From Scolanthus callimorphus (Eukaryota; Cnidaria; Anthozoa; Actiniaria; Edwardsiidae), in contig CM066918.1 of the NCBI GenBank assembly GCA_033964015.1, forward strand, positions 25,007,387 to 25,071,386: 64,000 bases of DNA, read 5' to 3'. Both the position numbers and the translations under genes were made by a program. Shown piece after piece: positions 1-12,625 of this stretch. Position 1 is the first letter of the stretch; each line of letters begins with the position of its first letter. The notes beneath the pieces are model-generated. The model made no database searches. It had not been told where the DNA came from and saw only the letters and a program-made list of their open reading frames with translations.

Positions 1-1333
1 TCTTGTGTATCCTAATAAAAAGTCGTCAATTAATGTAATTTTTCGCATTTTAAGACTGTTAGAGTATCCTAAACAGCAGGCTACCTTGAAAATAGAATTT
101 CACTTCTCGCCCCTTCTAAATTGAGGCCCTCGTTTTGCTTTTTTTGGTCCCTCGGAATCTGCGAGGTTTTGGTCAACGGTTTGATAGCTTGGCATACGCA
201 TTTTCAAAACGGCGGAACCACTTTTTGAATAGAATGGTATGATATATATTTTGTATCAAAATTGAGGACGAGATATCATACGGGCAGAGGATCATTTCAT
301 TTTGGGGTGGGCGAAAGGGGGGAACTCTCGAAACCTGAAGCCCTTGAAGGGGGGATCACAAGAAATTTTCTATATCATTTGCATTTTTGTAGTTCTCTTC
401 TTTCAATACGTTAAACATTTCGCATAAGGAACAAACATGTAATATTGCGTACAAAGACAATATGCTCGTGCCGTTTAAATGGAATGCCCATTACAAGAAC
501 ATTTGTACGTATTTGTATCTTAGCGAGGAAAAACAAACTCCCCGCGAAAAGCCCTCCAGTGATAGGCCTGGCAGGCAATTACTATGTTCGAAAGAAGCCC
601 GTAAGCGTGAGATCGACGTTACAAACATAGAAATTCATCAGTTGAGCCGCAAATATGACGATTTCGTCATTTGCATCGTGTACGAAGAATACAAACTACA
701 GGCTTTATTTGCTATACACAAAAAATGCAAAGTTCATCTACCTTTTTTCTGAGGCTTGATGAAATTATAAATTAAAACAGGGCGCGCTTCACGCGCAACA
801 GAAGAGAAATTCCTGTAAAATATATCGCATGTTCAAATAGGGGGATCACGAAAAGCCTTTATAGTGATAGGCCTGGTGGACAATCATGAAGTTGGAAAGA
901 AATATCGACATTACAAGCATAACAATTCGTCATTTGGTTGCACAATAATAACAATTTCGTCATTTGCGGCGTGGATGAACAATAAAACTTACAGGACCAA
1001 GACTCAATTTTAACATCACAGTTTTCGTGCGCCGGGATTTTACCGACTGGTCCTACCGGGAACGGGATTTTACCTAATGGGAACGGGATTTTGCGAAAAA
1101 AACGGCCGGGAAACGGCATTGGGAACCCCCCCCCCCCCCCTTCAGGACCCTGTTCTTACGATCTTTCTGCCTTTTCCATATCTGAAAATGTCGCCAAAAA
1201 ATTGTTAAATTGCCGACGCTGCAAATGTTTCTTGTTAGGAAATCCCCTTTAACTTACAAGCATTTTTTGCCTCATTTATTAGGCGAAGAAAAGCAGGAAA
1301 ATTCTCTCAATCTTGCAGATACTCAAGAAACAA
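1..1333. other. Gene-free stretch with a local duplication
   Basis: I see no convincing exon here. Short open frames at 445-752 and 859-1119 lack recognisable domains and overlap repeated DNA. A segment near 541-690 (starting CGAAAAGCC and containing AGTGATAGGCCTGG) recurs at 849-985, about 304 bp downstream, so this is a diverged direct duplication. Around 1030-1100 the phrase GGGAACGGGATTTTACC is repeated, and a C16-17 run sits at about 1124-1140. Confidence 0.5.
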
Positions 1334-1573
1334 CCCGGGGGGAGTCCCATATTGGTGGGGCGGGATGTGCCCGTCGTATCTTTTAGGGGTTAAATCGTGG
1401 CCTGCAGTATATTTTTGGGGAAGAGCGGTTCGAATCTCTTAAAAGTCTCTGTCTGTTTTGTGGCTATTCTATAGCTTGACCACACACATTTTGGTATGCT
1501 TCTAAGGGGTCAAAGTCTTTTTTCTCGACGAGCACCCCCTGTCCGAAAAATATGGGATTCCCTCCTCCACGGG
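1334..1573. mobile_element. MITE, CCCGGGG-ACTCCC family, copy A
   Basis: A 240 bp element with terminal inverted repeats: it starts CCCGGGGGGAGTCCCATAT and ends ATATGGGATTCCCT plus a GC-rich tail ending GGG. It is flanked by AGAAACAA (1326-1333) and AGAAACAC (1574-1581), a 7/8 match consistent with an 8 bp target-site duplication. The interior contains TCTTTTAGGGGTTAAAT, which resembles repeats inside copy C at 25352. There is no coding capacity. The hAT-like assignment rests on the 8 bp duplication and is inference. Confidence 0.65.
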
Positions 1574-3851
1574 AGAAACACTCTCGGGGGCACTCTTGGT
1601 CGCCTTTTGTTTTTTCTCGGCTAGAGGGCCTGAGACGAGTAAAAAACACAGGTAGCCCAAAAGTCGACACCACTTTCAGTATGTGCATGAGTGCCTAAAG
1701 GTAGAGGCAGAGTCGAAACGTGGTGGAACAAAACGGCAAAACGGATTGCGCGCATACACGGCCCGTTCTTTGAGGTGCGACTTGAGGTGTGATTTCTCCA
1801 TGTCGCGCGGTGCGAACGGCAGACGTTGCAGGCGTTGCAGGCGTTTTGAACACGTTCATATTCCACTGCGATGCTAGTGCTATGATCGAATGCAGTTCCA
1901 CCGCGTCGCCGATCGCCGTTAGTGCCGAGGGGTGTCCAAAGTACTTTGCGAAAGGGATGTTTCACGTTTTATCTAATAATTCCATCCACCCAAGATTATA
2001 ATATTTTTACCACCATCTCCGTCCGCCACTCGTTTTCAATTACGTATCCAATAGCAGCTCTCCCAAACCGCTGGGGAAAAAGGAAGGCAATGCAATGACC
2101 TTTCTGGCTTTTGAAATTATTCACAAAAAATGTTGTACGGAAAGGAATCCTCCCTTCCCTGGAGCAATAATAATTTGCCGAGAAAGCAATTTTATTACAA
2201 ATGCACTTAAAGGATTAACACGTGAAATTTCATTTTACTATTCATACATTGTTGTGCAATATGTGATCAACTAACGATATTATGTTTTCCTTGATTAAAG
2301 GTTGATTTCCTAAAAATATTACGTAGCCTATTAAATCTACGTGCTGCATAGCTTTCAATCCAATAATTTCCCCAAATTATGTTTCCTACTATGGTATCAG
2401 TATGTAGAGCGCTTTTCGCGTTTGAATTATTCTCGCTTTGGCAATGACCGCAAATCAGCGTCCATTCCACAACAGTGCGCGGTTTTGCTATCGGCCCAAG
2501 TGATCAACCGATTGCGAATAGATTTTCAAAATATAAACGCTGTTTCGGAATAAAAACGCTGTTTCTGAGAGGCAATGCTTTTTTTTCTTGTTCTCCATAT
2601 GGTATAATATTCAGTCGCTATTAGGAATGTCAGAAAACTTCGTTCGCCGCCGGCATAATAAGAAATGGCGCGGCCCGCCTTTGATTCCTACCCGGTTTCA
2701 CCTAATTTTGGTTTTACTGATAAAACAAAGCTTTTAATTTCTTTCTAAGCTTTAAATTGGTAAAAGCACAACATCATTAACCATGATGTTCAGATAATTC
2801 TATCATCAAATGTTTGGTAAGCCGAATGTTGACGAATTGTGGTTTGTAGTTCAGTGCTTTGTCGAGCTTGGTAACAGCCTTCACAATAAATTGAGGCGGG
2901 ATTCAAGTATCAATACAATACTGGATTCTCTGCATAACGAAACATGCGTTTCTTAGTGAGTTAAGCACCGCAATTTTACAGCCAACGAGATATTGTACAG
3001 CCAACGAGATGTGTTGCTGGTGTTGTTTCTCGACTTGTCTATCTCTAGAATTGTTAAAAGGGATTTGCTAAAAAACGAAGGTTTACTAAAAGGAATTAGC
3101 GCGAGCGTTCCCTAAATCGAGTAATCGAGTTTAATGCATATCAAGCTGAGTTGTCATTATACGAAAAGCAAAAAATAAAATCACGCTGAGTTAAAGGCTT
3201 GGCATCAATTACCGTACACCCAACCTGGATTGTTTCACAAGCCGCAAATTGGCGCCAATTGTCATAGAAGGTTCTTTAGACACCCGTGAAACCAAACTGC
3301 AAATGTTTTCACAGGTTGGGACCAAACTAATTCAACATTTAATTCTTTACACATTATTTGTTGAACGCGCGATCTTTAATAGAAATAAGTTCATATATGA
3401 AAAACAACCATCTTACAACATTATCCAAACTAGCTGCAATCCAGTTGGAAAATAAACTACCCGGCACCGAACTACCTTTAATAAAATACTTACAAATTAC
3501 TTTCTTTTAGAAATAATCTGAACTTCATCAAGAAAGCAATGTCATGGTGATCTAAGAAGGGATAAATAACAAATCTTCGGAATTAACTGCTTCTTTAGAA
3601 ATTATATCTATAAATTATTGTTTTGTAATTCAGATGACATTAAATAAGTCAACCCAAATCGTACTAAGATCTCGTTATTTAAATAAATTGAGACTGAATT
3701 ATAAATGGCCAGCTTGTTATTGTTAGAATGCTTCAGAAAGTCTATATTCTGGTTACTTGCCCTCAAATTAAACCTTTGCTATTTTATCACCTGTACATCC
3801 TTTAGATCAGGAGGTTAACGAACGTGAATAATTTCCTAGAATTGTCCGATT
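1574..3851. other. No gene supported
   Basis: Open frames are present on both strands (for example 1621-1965 and 2341-2553), but they overlap one another, have no recognisable domain, and lack matching splice context. I see only ordinary AT-rich intergenic sequence, which includes the 3' flank of the GPCR gene. Confidence 0.5.
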
Positions 3852-4952
3852 TTATGTGTTCACTTTTGCAATAAGAGCTTTCGAGTCCTGCTCACATGTT
3901 GTTAACTGCAACTCAACGGTATCTTCTATGGTGGAAGCTTGCCTTTGTAAGGAAAAAAGTTGCTTTAGGCCTGACTGGAAATCTTCAAGAAACACTAAAT
4001 AAATGTAAGGGCTCAGAGTGAAGTTCAAATAAAACAGAAAGTATATAACGAAATTCACAGTATCCCAATCGATGCAGTAGGCGTCGTACAATGAAACATT
4101 GGTGTAGTACCAATAGACTGCTTGAATCAGTTCAAGTAAATTCGCCGGGAGCAGGCAGACCGTGTAGAGAAGCAAAGAACACAAGACCATTCTGACAGCT
4201 CGCAGGAAACGCTTTTCTCGCTTTCGTCTTTGGTTTTCTGGAAGATTCATTGCCGATTTGGTGTGTCTCAGCTTCTTCAAGATCAGAACATTGAGAATAA
4301 TCATAATTACAAAGAGTACAACCGTCATGACAGTCTGGATAATGACGTACTGAAGGCTTGTGAGTAACGATACGGCGGCCATTGTACAAAGCAGAGTGTT
4401 ATAGTACTCGGCGATGTCAAAAAAGTAGAGCGAAGAGCTGAAAAACGCGAAAGGTATAATCCAAGACACGGTGATCATGCCAGCTATTTGTCGATTCGAG
4501 GTAGGCGAGCTCCGAGATGTGCGTGTCACCGCGCGAAATCTCTCCATAGAGATTATAAGCAATGTGACTAGCGAAACGACGGGTGCGACATAGAGTAGAA
4601 AGTAATAGAGCTTACAAGTGATCGAGCCTGCAAGGCCGGTCATTCTCCACGCTCTTGAGCCCGAAATGACCATGTCAATCCATTGAGGAACACCCAATAC
4701 TAGCGCCATTAGATCTGAAACAGTCATGTTCATGATGAGAATATTGATGCTTCTTCTCAGCTTCTTGTAGTAAGAGACGAGGAAAATTATGAGAATGTTG
4801 CAAATTGGTCCGATCAGCAGTGTACCGGAGAGAATGGTGACTTTAACTGGCACAGATATGCCGGGCGGTTGAGCACAGAAATTAACGGTGTTCGTATTGT
4901 TCGTAGAATTGGTCATTATTTGAGAACCATTTACGCGCGTTAGCAGAGACAT
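3852..4952 (-). CDS. Class A (rhodopsin-family) G protein-coupled receptor, single exon
   Basis: An uninterrupted frame encodes about 366 residues with seven hydrophobic segments. The long frame continues up to 4982, but the codon there is GTG, so I place the start at the first ATG (4952); a second ATG at 4916 has A at -3 and is an equal candidate. The N-terminus has NGS, NST and NNT sequons. Visible class A marks are GPICN in TM1, SDLMA in TM2 (the D2.50 position), a TM3 cysteine (ITCKLYY), and ERF in place of DRY. TM6 has CLLP instead of CWxP and TM7 has SPYIY instead of NPxxY. A basic third loop (QRRKREKR) precedes TM6. The receptor should sit in the plasma membrane and signal through G proteins. 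The ligand cannot be read from the sequence; peptide or amine are both possible. Intronless divergent receptors of this kind are common in cnidarians. Confidence 0.9.
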   Translation of the reverse strand: MSLLTRVNGSQIMTNSTNNTNTVNFCAQPPGISVPVKVTILSGTLLIGPICNILIIFLVSYYKKLRRSINILIMNMTVSDLMALVLGVPQWIDMVISGSRAWRMTGLAGSITCKLYYFLLYVAPVVSLVTLLIISMERFRAVTRTSRSSPTSNRQIAGMITVSWIIPFAFFSSSLYFFDIAEYYNTLLCTMAAVSLLTSLQYVIIQTVMTVVLFVIMIILNVLILKKLRHTKSAMNLPENQRRKREKRFLRAVRMVLCSLLLYTVCLLPANLLELIQAVYWYYTNVSLYDAYCIDWDTVNFVIYFLFYLNFTLSPYIYLVFLEDFQSGLKQLFSLQRQASTIEDTVELQLTTCEQDSKALIAKVNT

Positions 4953-4982
4953 AATGAAATTACTTCGAAATGGTTTCCACAC

Positions 4983-7690
4983 TCTGTTAACCTTCTCTCA
5001 AAACTGACTGGAAATCTCCCAAGATCAGCGCATTTCATGCAAGTCCAGCAGACCAAAAGTGTTTTGTTGTGTCAGTAATCCGCGCCCACCAACAGGAACC
5101 CAGTCCACTCCAGCGAAATCGATGAATAATATTCTTGGAGAGCGATTCGGCTCTGTATCTAATGGAATAATTGCCAACAGAGTAGACTTGCTTCGCGCGC
5201 GTTCATTTAATCCAGTGGTTCGCCCAGAAATGCTCTTGGTTTATCGCTTAGAATGTTAATAATCACTTTCTGGTGGAAAAGGAGTGGGTGTGGGGGTTGA
5301 TGCAGCGTATTTTCTCATCACTACGCTTCAGGCGATAACCTATATATCAGAGCATTAAAAAGCTTTAATTAACGTAGGTAAAATAACATATGCTGTCAGG
5401 AGATAAATACGATGTCATTTAAGGAAATAACGAAAAGTCGCTCTAATTTGCTAACCGCGCAGTCGTGATGCCTGCGTTAGTTGATCTGATGTTAGGAACT
5501 AAGCGACGATTAAAATCACCAAATGTGAATTATCAGTCACTTGTAAGACATTCGTTGAAAAAGCCGCGCTTTTATTTCTTAGACAAAAGCCAGGCAAACG
5601 CTTATTTCAGCCGGCCAACATTTAGTTTTTATATTTCTATTTGTCAAACGGAAAGTAGTCCCATTTTCCTGTTAGTTTTTAGGATCAAATCATCTCAAAC
5701 TGAGACCACCTCTGGATGAAATATTTACTCGTGGGAAACCAATGATCAAGTTACCTTTATCATTTTGTCAATGCTATTTCTTTGAAAAATTAATGTTCTC
5801 TTAGTAAATAAACCTCATTTATCCCCTCAGTCATTTGTTTAATGCTACGATATTTGTAATTGTTCAAGCCGTCTAAACATTTACTATTCCAGGAATCACT
5901 GCGCGAAATAAAACATAAGCTTTCTTTCATATCTCCAATGTAAATCTGTTTTCCGGTTCGCCTTTTTGAGTGCCATATCGTTTTTTTTTTGTTTCAATGA
6001 CTTCGCAGCTGCATATTTACTTTTCCTTTTCTTTAATATTTCATACATCCAGTTTTTCAATTAAAGACGTGTTCCCCGCTGTGACTAAGTGCGTTTTAGA
6101 TATCCTAATTTCAACGGGAAATTTCTGTGAAGGTCACTTATTTTAACTTGTAACTTGTAATTCGCAAGGCGTTGAATGTGAACAAGTGTGCAGGAAAGAT
6201 GTTCTAATATACACAATCAAAACAAATCTACTTTGAACGTGTTTTTTTTTCTCCAGATTAGCCCAAACAGGAAGTACACAAGTGTTCTTTCTTTGAAAAA
6301 AATATCGATTTTTGAAATGACAAAAAACCTGATTTAAAAGAAGCTCTGCATTTGTAAGATTACACTACATAGAAAATGGTTAAATCCTTATAGGTGCGTG
6401 TGGGAATCGCTCATATTAGAATAAAACGTTTGAGTGAAAGTATATTATTTTTTAGGATGACCCTTCTCTGGTTTAGCCGATTATCTCTAAAATCCTACGA
6501 TATAGTCTTATCATCTGAGTCATCACATTGAATATTCAACTCGGGATATCTTTGTTTTGTGTACGTTATGTGTTAGCCTTCTTATCCAAGCTCTTCAGGC
6601 GTATTTCTTAAATTTGAGGGTGTGTTGTCGCGAGAGGCTGTGAGTTTTAAAGTGAACGAGACTCGGGAGAGACTTTACTGTAGAAACAATCGCCCTGTTT
6701 GAAAAGGACTCATGGACTGGCATAATTTGAAAATATATTCAGACAGCATTTATCAACAAAATTTGCCTTCAGGCTTAAACATTTTTCAGCAGGAAATTCA
6801 TAACAGTTAAAACATGGAGATTGGCGATTGTCTAATTGCAGTTTAAGCAGTTTTTATTATGTACTGCCATGGTGGCAATATGTGAGTTTGTGTAAAAGGA
6901 GGAATTTGTATAAAAGGGGTTTTCTTTAATTTAAAAGGCATAATTGATGTATGAAAATTTTGCTGTATTGATTGCCTCTGAGTCGGTTGAGCTAGCCATA
7001 TTGGCTGGCAGTCGGATATTTCAAAAACGCTTTTTAAAAACATGTTTACCCCCCGGCAGCTAGACAAGAAATGCTTGAGGGGAATGGTATAGCCCATGAA
7101 TTTAAATTAGTGGCACAAATGCAATATTGTAAGATTTTGTAATGGATTAGAATAAATACCAGCCAACGCCTTTAGGGCTTGTAATCTACAACGCATTGAT
7201 ATTGACTAAAGAACTTCTTGCATACTTCAGAGCAATCTGGTGTACTGGAATACAGTAATGTTAAACCTAATCGCTAAAATTGGCTGTGCTCGGAGCAAAG
7301 ATAATATATAATCTTGTTCTTTTAATGTCTAAGTGATGCTAAGTGCTTTTCTCGATCTTTGCGTTGCACGTTCATAGGATTCACAACCCACGTACACACA
7401 GCGATTCTCCCTCAATAAAACGCATTAAAACAGCATATTTTACGTAAGTTCCATGGTCTTTTCGGACATAGATTTTCTTCGGACAAATCTAGCGCAGAAT
7501 TTATTGAAATTTAAACGTACCGAAGAGCAAATTTTATCACGTTCAAAATACATTCCAGTAGAGATGACATCACAGTCAGTTAGAGCGATAAATTTGAATT
7601 TGATGTTGATGTAAAAAAGGAATCCAAAAGCTATAAGGGCTGTGATTTTTTAGAGAAACCTGCCACCTTTCCCCAGTTGCAAATAATATT
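4983..7690. other. No gene supported
   Basis: AT-rich sequence upstream of the GPCR. Frames at 5059-5259, 5465-5719 and 6843-7097 have no recognised domain or splice signals that would make them convincing exons. The proximal part presumably holds the GPCR promoter, but no clear core element is visible. Confidence 0.45.
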
Positions 7691-7794
7691 TGAATATAAT
7701 TCAGCTATGCTGCAAGGGGGTCTAATAAGTTAAAACGCTCTATTATCATTAGCATCATCATCTCTGCTGTTTCGAACCTTGTGTCCATCGTGGG

Positions 7795-7925
7795 TTGAAG
7801 TGATTCGTCATTTCGCCTGTGTTTCACGTCTTTCGGATGAGACAATAAAACCGAGGTCCCGTCTCTCAGCCCACTACACTTAACCACTATGCGAGGGACG
7901 TTAAACAATCACAGTGCTCACCACA
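7795..7925 (+). mobile_element. SINE fragment (body region)
   Basis: The segment containing TGTTTCACGTCTTTCGGATG, then AGACAATAA and GTCCCGTCTC, matches the body of the tRNA-derived SINE at 36700-37110. The match continues through GGGACGTTAAA. The tRNA-like head with A and B boxes is not recognisable upstream, so this copy is 5'-truncated or decayed. Confidence 0.6.
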
Positions 7926-8082
7926 GAATGTAATCTAACAACCACTCATGATTGTAAACTGCATTGTATAAATCGCAGTCCGCATCTTAGGGATCAGACA
8001 TATCCACATCTGTAAACCGCATTTGAACATATTCATATGATAATTTGCGGTATACAAGTGCCTACATTACATTTTTTACATT

Positions 8083-10222
8083 ACATCAACACCATCATCA
8101 CCGTCACCGTCGCCATTGGCATTGCCATTACCATTAGTTACCATTGCCATTAGTTACTATTGCCTTTACTGTGACCATTACCATTATCATTAGTTACCTT
8201 TACCATTAGTTACCATTACCATTTGTTACCATTACTATCATCACTAGCTACCAATACCATTACCACTAGTTACCATTACCATGACCATGGCCATTACTGT
8301 TACCGTTACCATTATCATTACCATTACCACGACCACTAGTTACCACTTCCATAACCGTTACCTTTATCATTACCATTAGTTACCATTACCATTAGTTCCC
8401 ATTACCAATAGCTCTCATTCCCATTATCATTAGCTACCACTACTGTTACCACTTATTACCATTACTTTTACCCCTACCATTAGTTACCATTTCTATTACC
8501 ATTAGTTACCATTACCATTAGTTACCATTACCATAGTTAACATTAGCATTACCATTAGTTCCCATTACCAATAGTTCCCATTCCCATTATCATTAGCTAC
8601 CACTAGTTACCATTCCCATTCCCATTAGTTACCATTACCATTAGTTACCATTACCATTACCATTAGTTCCCATTCCCATTTAGCTACCACTGCTGTTACC
8701 ACTAGTTACCATTACCATTACCCCTGCCATTAGTTAGTATTACCATTACCATTAGTTACCATTACCAATACCATTTCCATTCCCATTAGTTACCATTACC
8801 ATTAGTTACCATTACCATTAGTTACCATTACCATTAGTTACCATTACCATAGTTAACATTAGCATTACCATTACCACTAGTTACCATTACCTTTAGCATT
8901 ACCATAAGTTACCATTACCATTACCATTAGTTACCATTACCATTAGTTCCCATTACCAATAGTTCCAATTCCCATTTAGCTACCACTGCTGTTACCACTA
9001 GTTACCATTACCATTACCCCTGCCATTAGTTAGTATTACCATTACCATTAGTTACCATTACCAATACCATTAGTTACCATTTCCATTACCATTAGTTACC
9101 ATTACCATTAGTTACCATTACCATTAGTTACCATTACCATTAGTTACCATTACCATTAGTTACCATTACCATTAGTTACCATTACCATTAGTTGGTAACT
9201 AACTAACATTAGTTACCATTACCATAGTTAACATTAGCATTACCATTACCACTAGTTACCATTACCTTTACCATTATCATTAGTTACCATTACCATTAGT
9301 TCCCATTACCAATAGTTCCCATTCCCATTATCATTAGCTACCACTAGTTACCATTCCCATTACCATTAGTTACCGTTACCATTACCATTAGTTACCATTC
9401 CCATTTAGCTACCACTGCTGTTACCACTAGTTACCATTACCATTACCCCTGCCATTAGTTAGTATTACCATTACCATTAGTTACCATTACCAATACCATT
9501 AGTTACCATTTCCATTACCATTACCATTAGTTACCATTACCATTAGTTACCATTACCATTAGTTACCATTACCATTACCATTAGTTACCATTACCAATAC
9601 CATTAGTTACCATTTCCATTACCATTACCATTAGTTACCATTACCATTAGTTACCATTACCATTAGTTACCATTACCAATACCATTAGTTACCATTACCA
9701 TCAGTTACCATTACTATTACCATTAACATAACATATCATAAACAGCATTGCACTTGCCATCGCCATTACCATTCCATTATCATAAACAGCATTGCCATTT
9801 CCATTACCATAAGCAGCATTGCACTTGTCATCACCATTACCATTATCATAAACAGCATTGCACTTGCCATCACCATTACCATTATCATAAACAGCATTCC
9901 ACTTGCCATCACCATTACCGTTACCATTATCATAAACAGCATTGCACTTGCCATAACCATTACCATTATCATAAACAGCATTGCACTTGCCATCACCATT
10001 ACCATTATCATAACAGCATTCCACTTGCCATCACCATTACCGTTACCATTATCATAAACAGCATTGCACTTGCCATAACCATTACCATTATCATAAACAG
10101 CATTGCACTTGCCATCACCATTACCGTTACCATTAGCAGGCATTAGTTACCATTGCCATTGCCATTACCGTTAGCATTAGTTACCGTTACTATTAGTTAC
10201 CATTACCATGATCATTATTATT
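8083..10222. repeat. 2.1 kb ATTACC/TTAGTTACC satellite with higher-order structure
   Basis: The array is built from hexamers of the form ATTACC interspersed with ATTAGTTACC. Longer blocks recur: TAGCTACCACTGCTGTTACC appears near 8681, 8977 and 9406 and is followed each time by the same downstream variants, so larger segments were duplicated. The first 100 bases are more GC-rich trinucleotide-like repeats (CACCATCATCACCGTC). No transcription unit is visible. Confidence 0.9.
9737..10143. repeat. 39-bp tandem repeat sub-array inside the satellite
   Basis: Ten copies of a unit starting CATAAACAGCATTGCACTTG begin near 9737, 9781, 9808, 9847, 9886, 9931, 9970, 10009, 10053 and 10092. Spacings are 39 bp, or 44-45 bp where an extra hexamer is present. 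Because 39 = 13 codons, several frames stay open on both strands. They read as His/Tyr/Cys-rich on + and Asp-Asn-Gly-rich on -. I regard these frames as by-products of the repeat period. Confidence 0.85.
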
Positions 10223-11299
10223 ATATAATCCTGTTAGTTTTATTTGTTTTAGTACACAATTCACAATTTAAAAAGACATTATTATAAATAGTGTTGCTGT
10301 TGGTAGTGTTATTATAATTATTATTACTGTATCTTTAACATCTGAGATTAAATTTTCGAAATCCTGAAAGCGTCTATCTTCTCTTCAAACCGTTATAATT
10401 ATTACGCTTTCTCGTAACATAAAAAGAGCGTCAGTTCCCGAGGTGCTCGAACATCGAATTATAAAGATAATTATCAGAAGGTTTTTAGGTGCCTCCTTTA
10501 CGCGAGATAGTCATCGCGAGCCTTGCTAAGGGTTTTAATGCAAAGGCAAACAACTAGACAAAGCATGTCTGGCTTGGATCCAGGCGTCATTCTGGCTGTT
10601 TTCAAGGAAAGAAAATCTAATCTTACTGCTTCTATTAAAAGGGGTACTGCCACGATTTTAGGGTTCATTTTGGCTGCTTAAATGCAGTCAATTTTCCTAA
10701 AAATGAACAAAATAATCGTCTCTGGCAGATAAGGAGTACTTTCGTGTGCGTTTGAGCGGATGGAATTGGGTTGCAAAACTGGCATTTTTTGTTCCAGGCT
10801 GAACGATTTTTGAAACTTGGAGAGATGGAGTTTAGTATGCAAGTTTTAGTTCATTCGTCTTTCTAAATAATAGTATAATGATTAATAATAGTATAATATA
10901 GGATTCTCAGTTGTTTATATAGAACACTGGTCTTATTTGATAACATTTTGTTGGAACAACCGTGACACAGCCCGATTACAGGAAGTGGAAGCTCGAACAT
11001 CCCGAAGATAGCAGGAGATTTCTCAAGAAAGACGATTTGCCGCAAGATTTCCTAAAGACCTCTAACGTTTCTAAATGTGTTAAAGGGGCACTCGCATGCT
11101 TATTTTTTGTCCCAACCTGTCAAAAAATAAGTCTAATTCTAATCATTAAAAATACATTTAAGCTTACCGGGAATAACCAAATGACAGTTAAGGTTTGTTA
11201 AATGACCTTTAAACTGTTAAATCAATACAAATCAATAGCGTTTTTATCTATTACCAAGAGGATGGAATTGGATTGCGATTAGAAATATTTGCTTGTCAG

Positions 11300-11545
11300 G
11301 CAAGCGTGCAAGTGCCCCTTTAACAAATTTACGTAAAGAAAAAGTGTTGCCGTTTCTAAAAGAATTCGCGTGGGTTGCCTGTTTTTTTTTTTTCCAATCT
11401 ATAGTTCTCTACACCAGACCCTTTGGCAGAGAAAAGAAAACACAACAAAATGGCGACCAAGAGAAAGATATTTCTCAAACATCTTCAAGTTCTGGTGAAT
11501 TTTCCTGCGTTTTTCACTAAGATATCAAGAAAATACTGGGTAGTC
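11300..11545 (+). repeat. Dispersed repeat, copy 1
   Basis: This segment shares long stretches with 16780-17000. Shared parts include a CGCG-GGTTGCCTG type block, then AACAAAATGGC(G/A)ACCAA, CATCTTCAAGTTCTGG and GGTGAATTTTCCTGC. Both copies can be read in one frame as ...LQVLVNFPAFF..., but they carry no intact gene. The family is not recognised. Confidence 0.6.
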
Positions 11546-11724
11546 TGTGGTTTAGGTTGCTAAGATCGCGCACCACAGGAAACCCACTCCTGAAAAGTGT
11601 TGGCAAAGCAACGAAAGACGTCAGTACACCTTAAGGCCGAACGAAGCACGAAGTAAGACCAAACTTTGTTCTTGACGTGCCAAACAACGTGAAACTCGGG
11701 GGTGGAAGCTGAATAAGTGGACCT

Positions 11725-11930
11725 TGATTATTCCTTATTCTTTGACATTTTCTTCAATTATTCATTATTCCTTTTCATTATTTAGGCGTTATTCATTATT
11801 CACACAACCATTATTCATTATTCATTTAATGTAGGAACTTCTTATTCATTATTCCTCGACTTTTCGACGCAATTACTCATTATTCATTTGTTCGTAAGAC
11901 CCGTCATTCATAATTCATTATTCAGCCCCC
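11725..11930. repeat. Degenerate TTATTCATTATTC tandem tract
   Basis: About 200 bp of irregular TTATTCATTATTC units, interrupted by short unique pieces. This is simple-sequence expansion with no coding potential. Confidence 0.8.
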
Positions 11931-12625
11931 CCCGATGAAACCAAGCGTTTATAGTCGAAGTAATCCCGATTACATCAGGTCATGTCATTTTTGTCAGAAA
12001 TCGTACTTTCCAAACATCGAACTCTTTACCTAGAACCCTGACTAGGACAACTAAAGCTCTTGAAACGGTGCAATGGGCAGAATATACATTTTGTCAATTG
12101 TATTTGCGGACTTGGTGAGACAGTACTTAATCCCAAAGTCATTAATCTAAATATTTATAACCAAATAATTAACACTTTTAATCACAAATTTTCTTTAACA
12201 GAAGGTTTGTTATCAGGGTTTATTTTAGAGTTGGCTGTTTACTGCCTTCATTAACTAAGAATTGAAAGATTTTTCACCTACGCTTGAAACGTCTACAATA
12301 ATTCAGGCTTTATTGCAATAAGCCCCAGCCATATTTTCCCTCCTCTGAGTGAAGAAAACAGACCATTGCCGCATAAGCGGTTGAATAGGTTCCGACTTCT
12401 ACAATAATGGATACAATAAAATTTCAGAATTTAGAACAGAAATAATGGAAAGAAAAATTCCTGCCAGCAACTTTTACGTTGCATAGCGATAAACAAGGGT
12501 CTGCGTCAGACGCTATCCGTGTGGGATGAACTGGTATTGGTGAATCTTTTTCGCACAACACGCGTAACGAACAAAACTACTGGGAAAGCGAAAAGAAACG
12601 CAACCAGAAACAAGGAGAATTCGTA

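Larger units (their letters stand above)
10223..12600. other. Gene-free stretch
   Basis: No gene is supported. A frame at 10962-11201 has a polar, protein-like start but no splice context or known domain. A low-complexity tract is annotated at 11725-11930. A diverged dispersed repeat at 11300-11545 is shared with 16780-17000. Confidence 0.4.

Noticed and set aside
4953..4982. Extended N-terminus of the GPCR
   Set aside because: The upstream start codon is GTG; animal genes begin with ATG, and ATGs at 4952 and 4916 are available.
9701..10146. Long overlapping frames on both strands in the 39-bp array
   Set aside because: The period is a multiple of three, so stop-free frames are expected; no start context, splice sites or domains.
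8083..10222. CRISPR array
   Set aside because: Repeats are contiguous hexamers and 39-mers with no unique spacers, in animal DNA.
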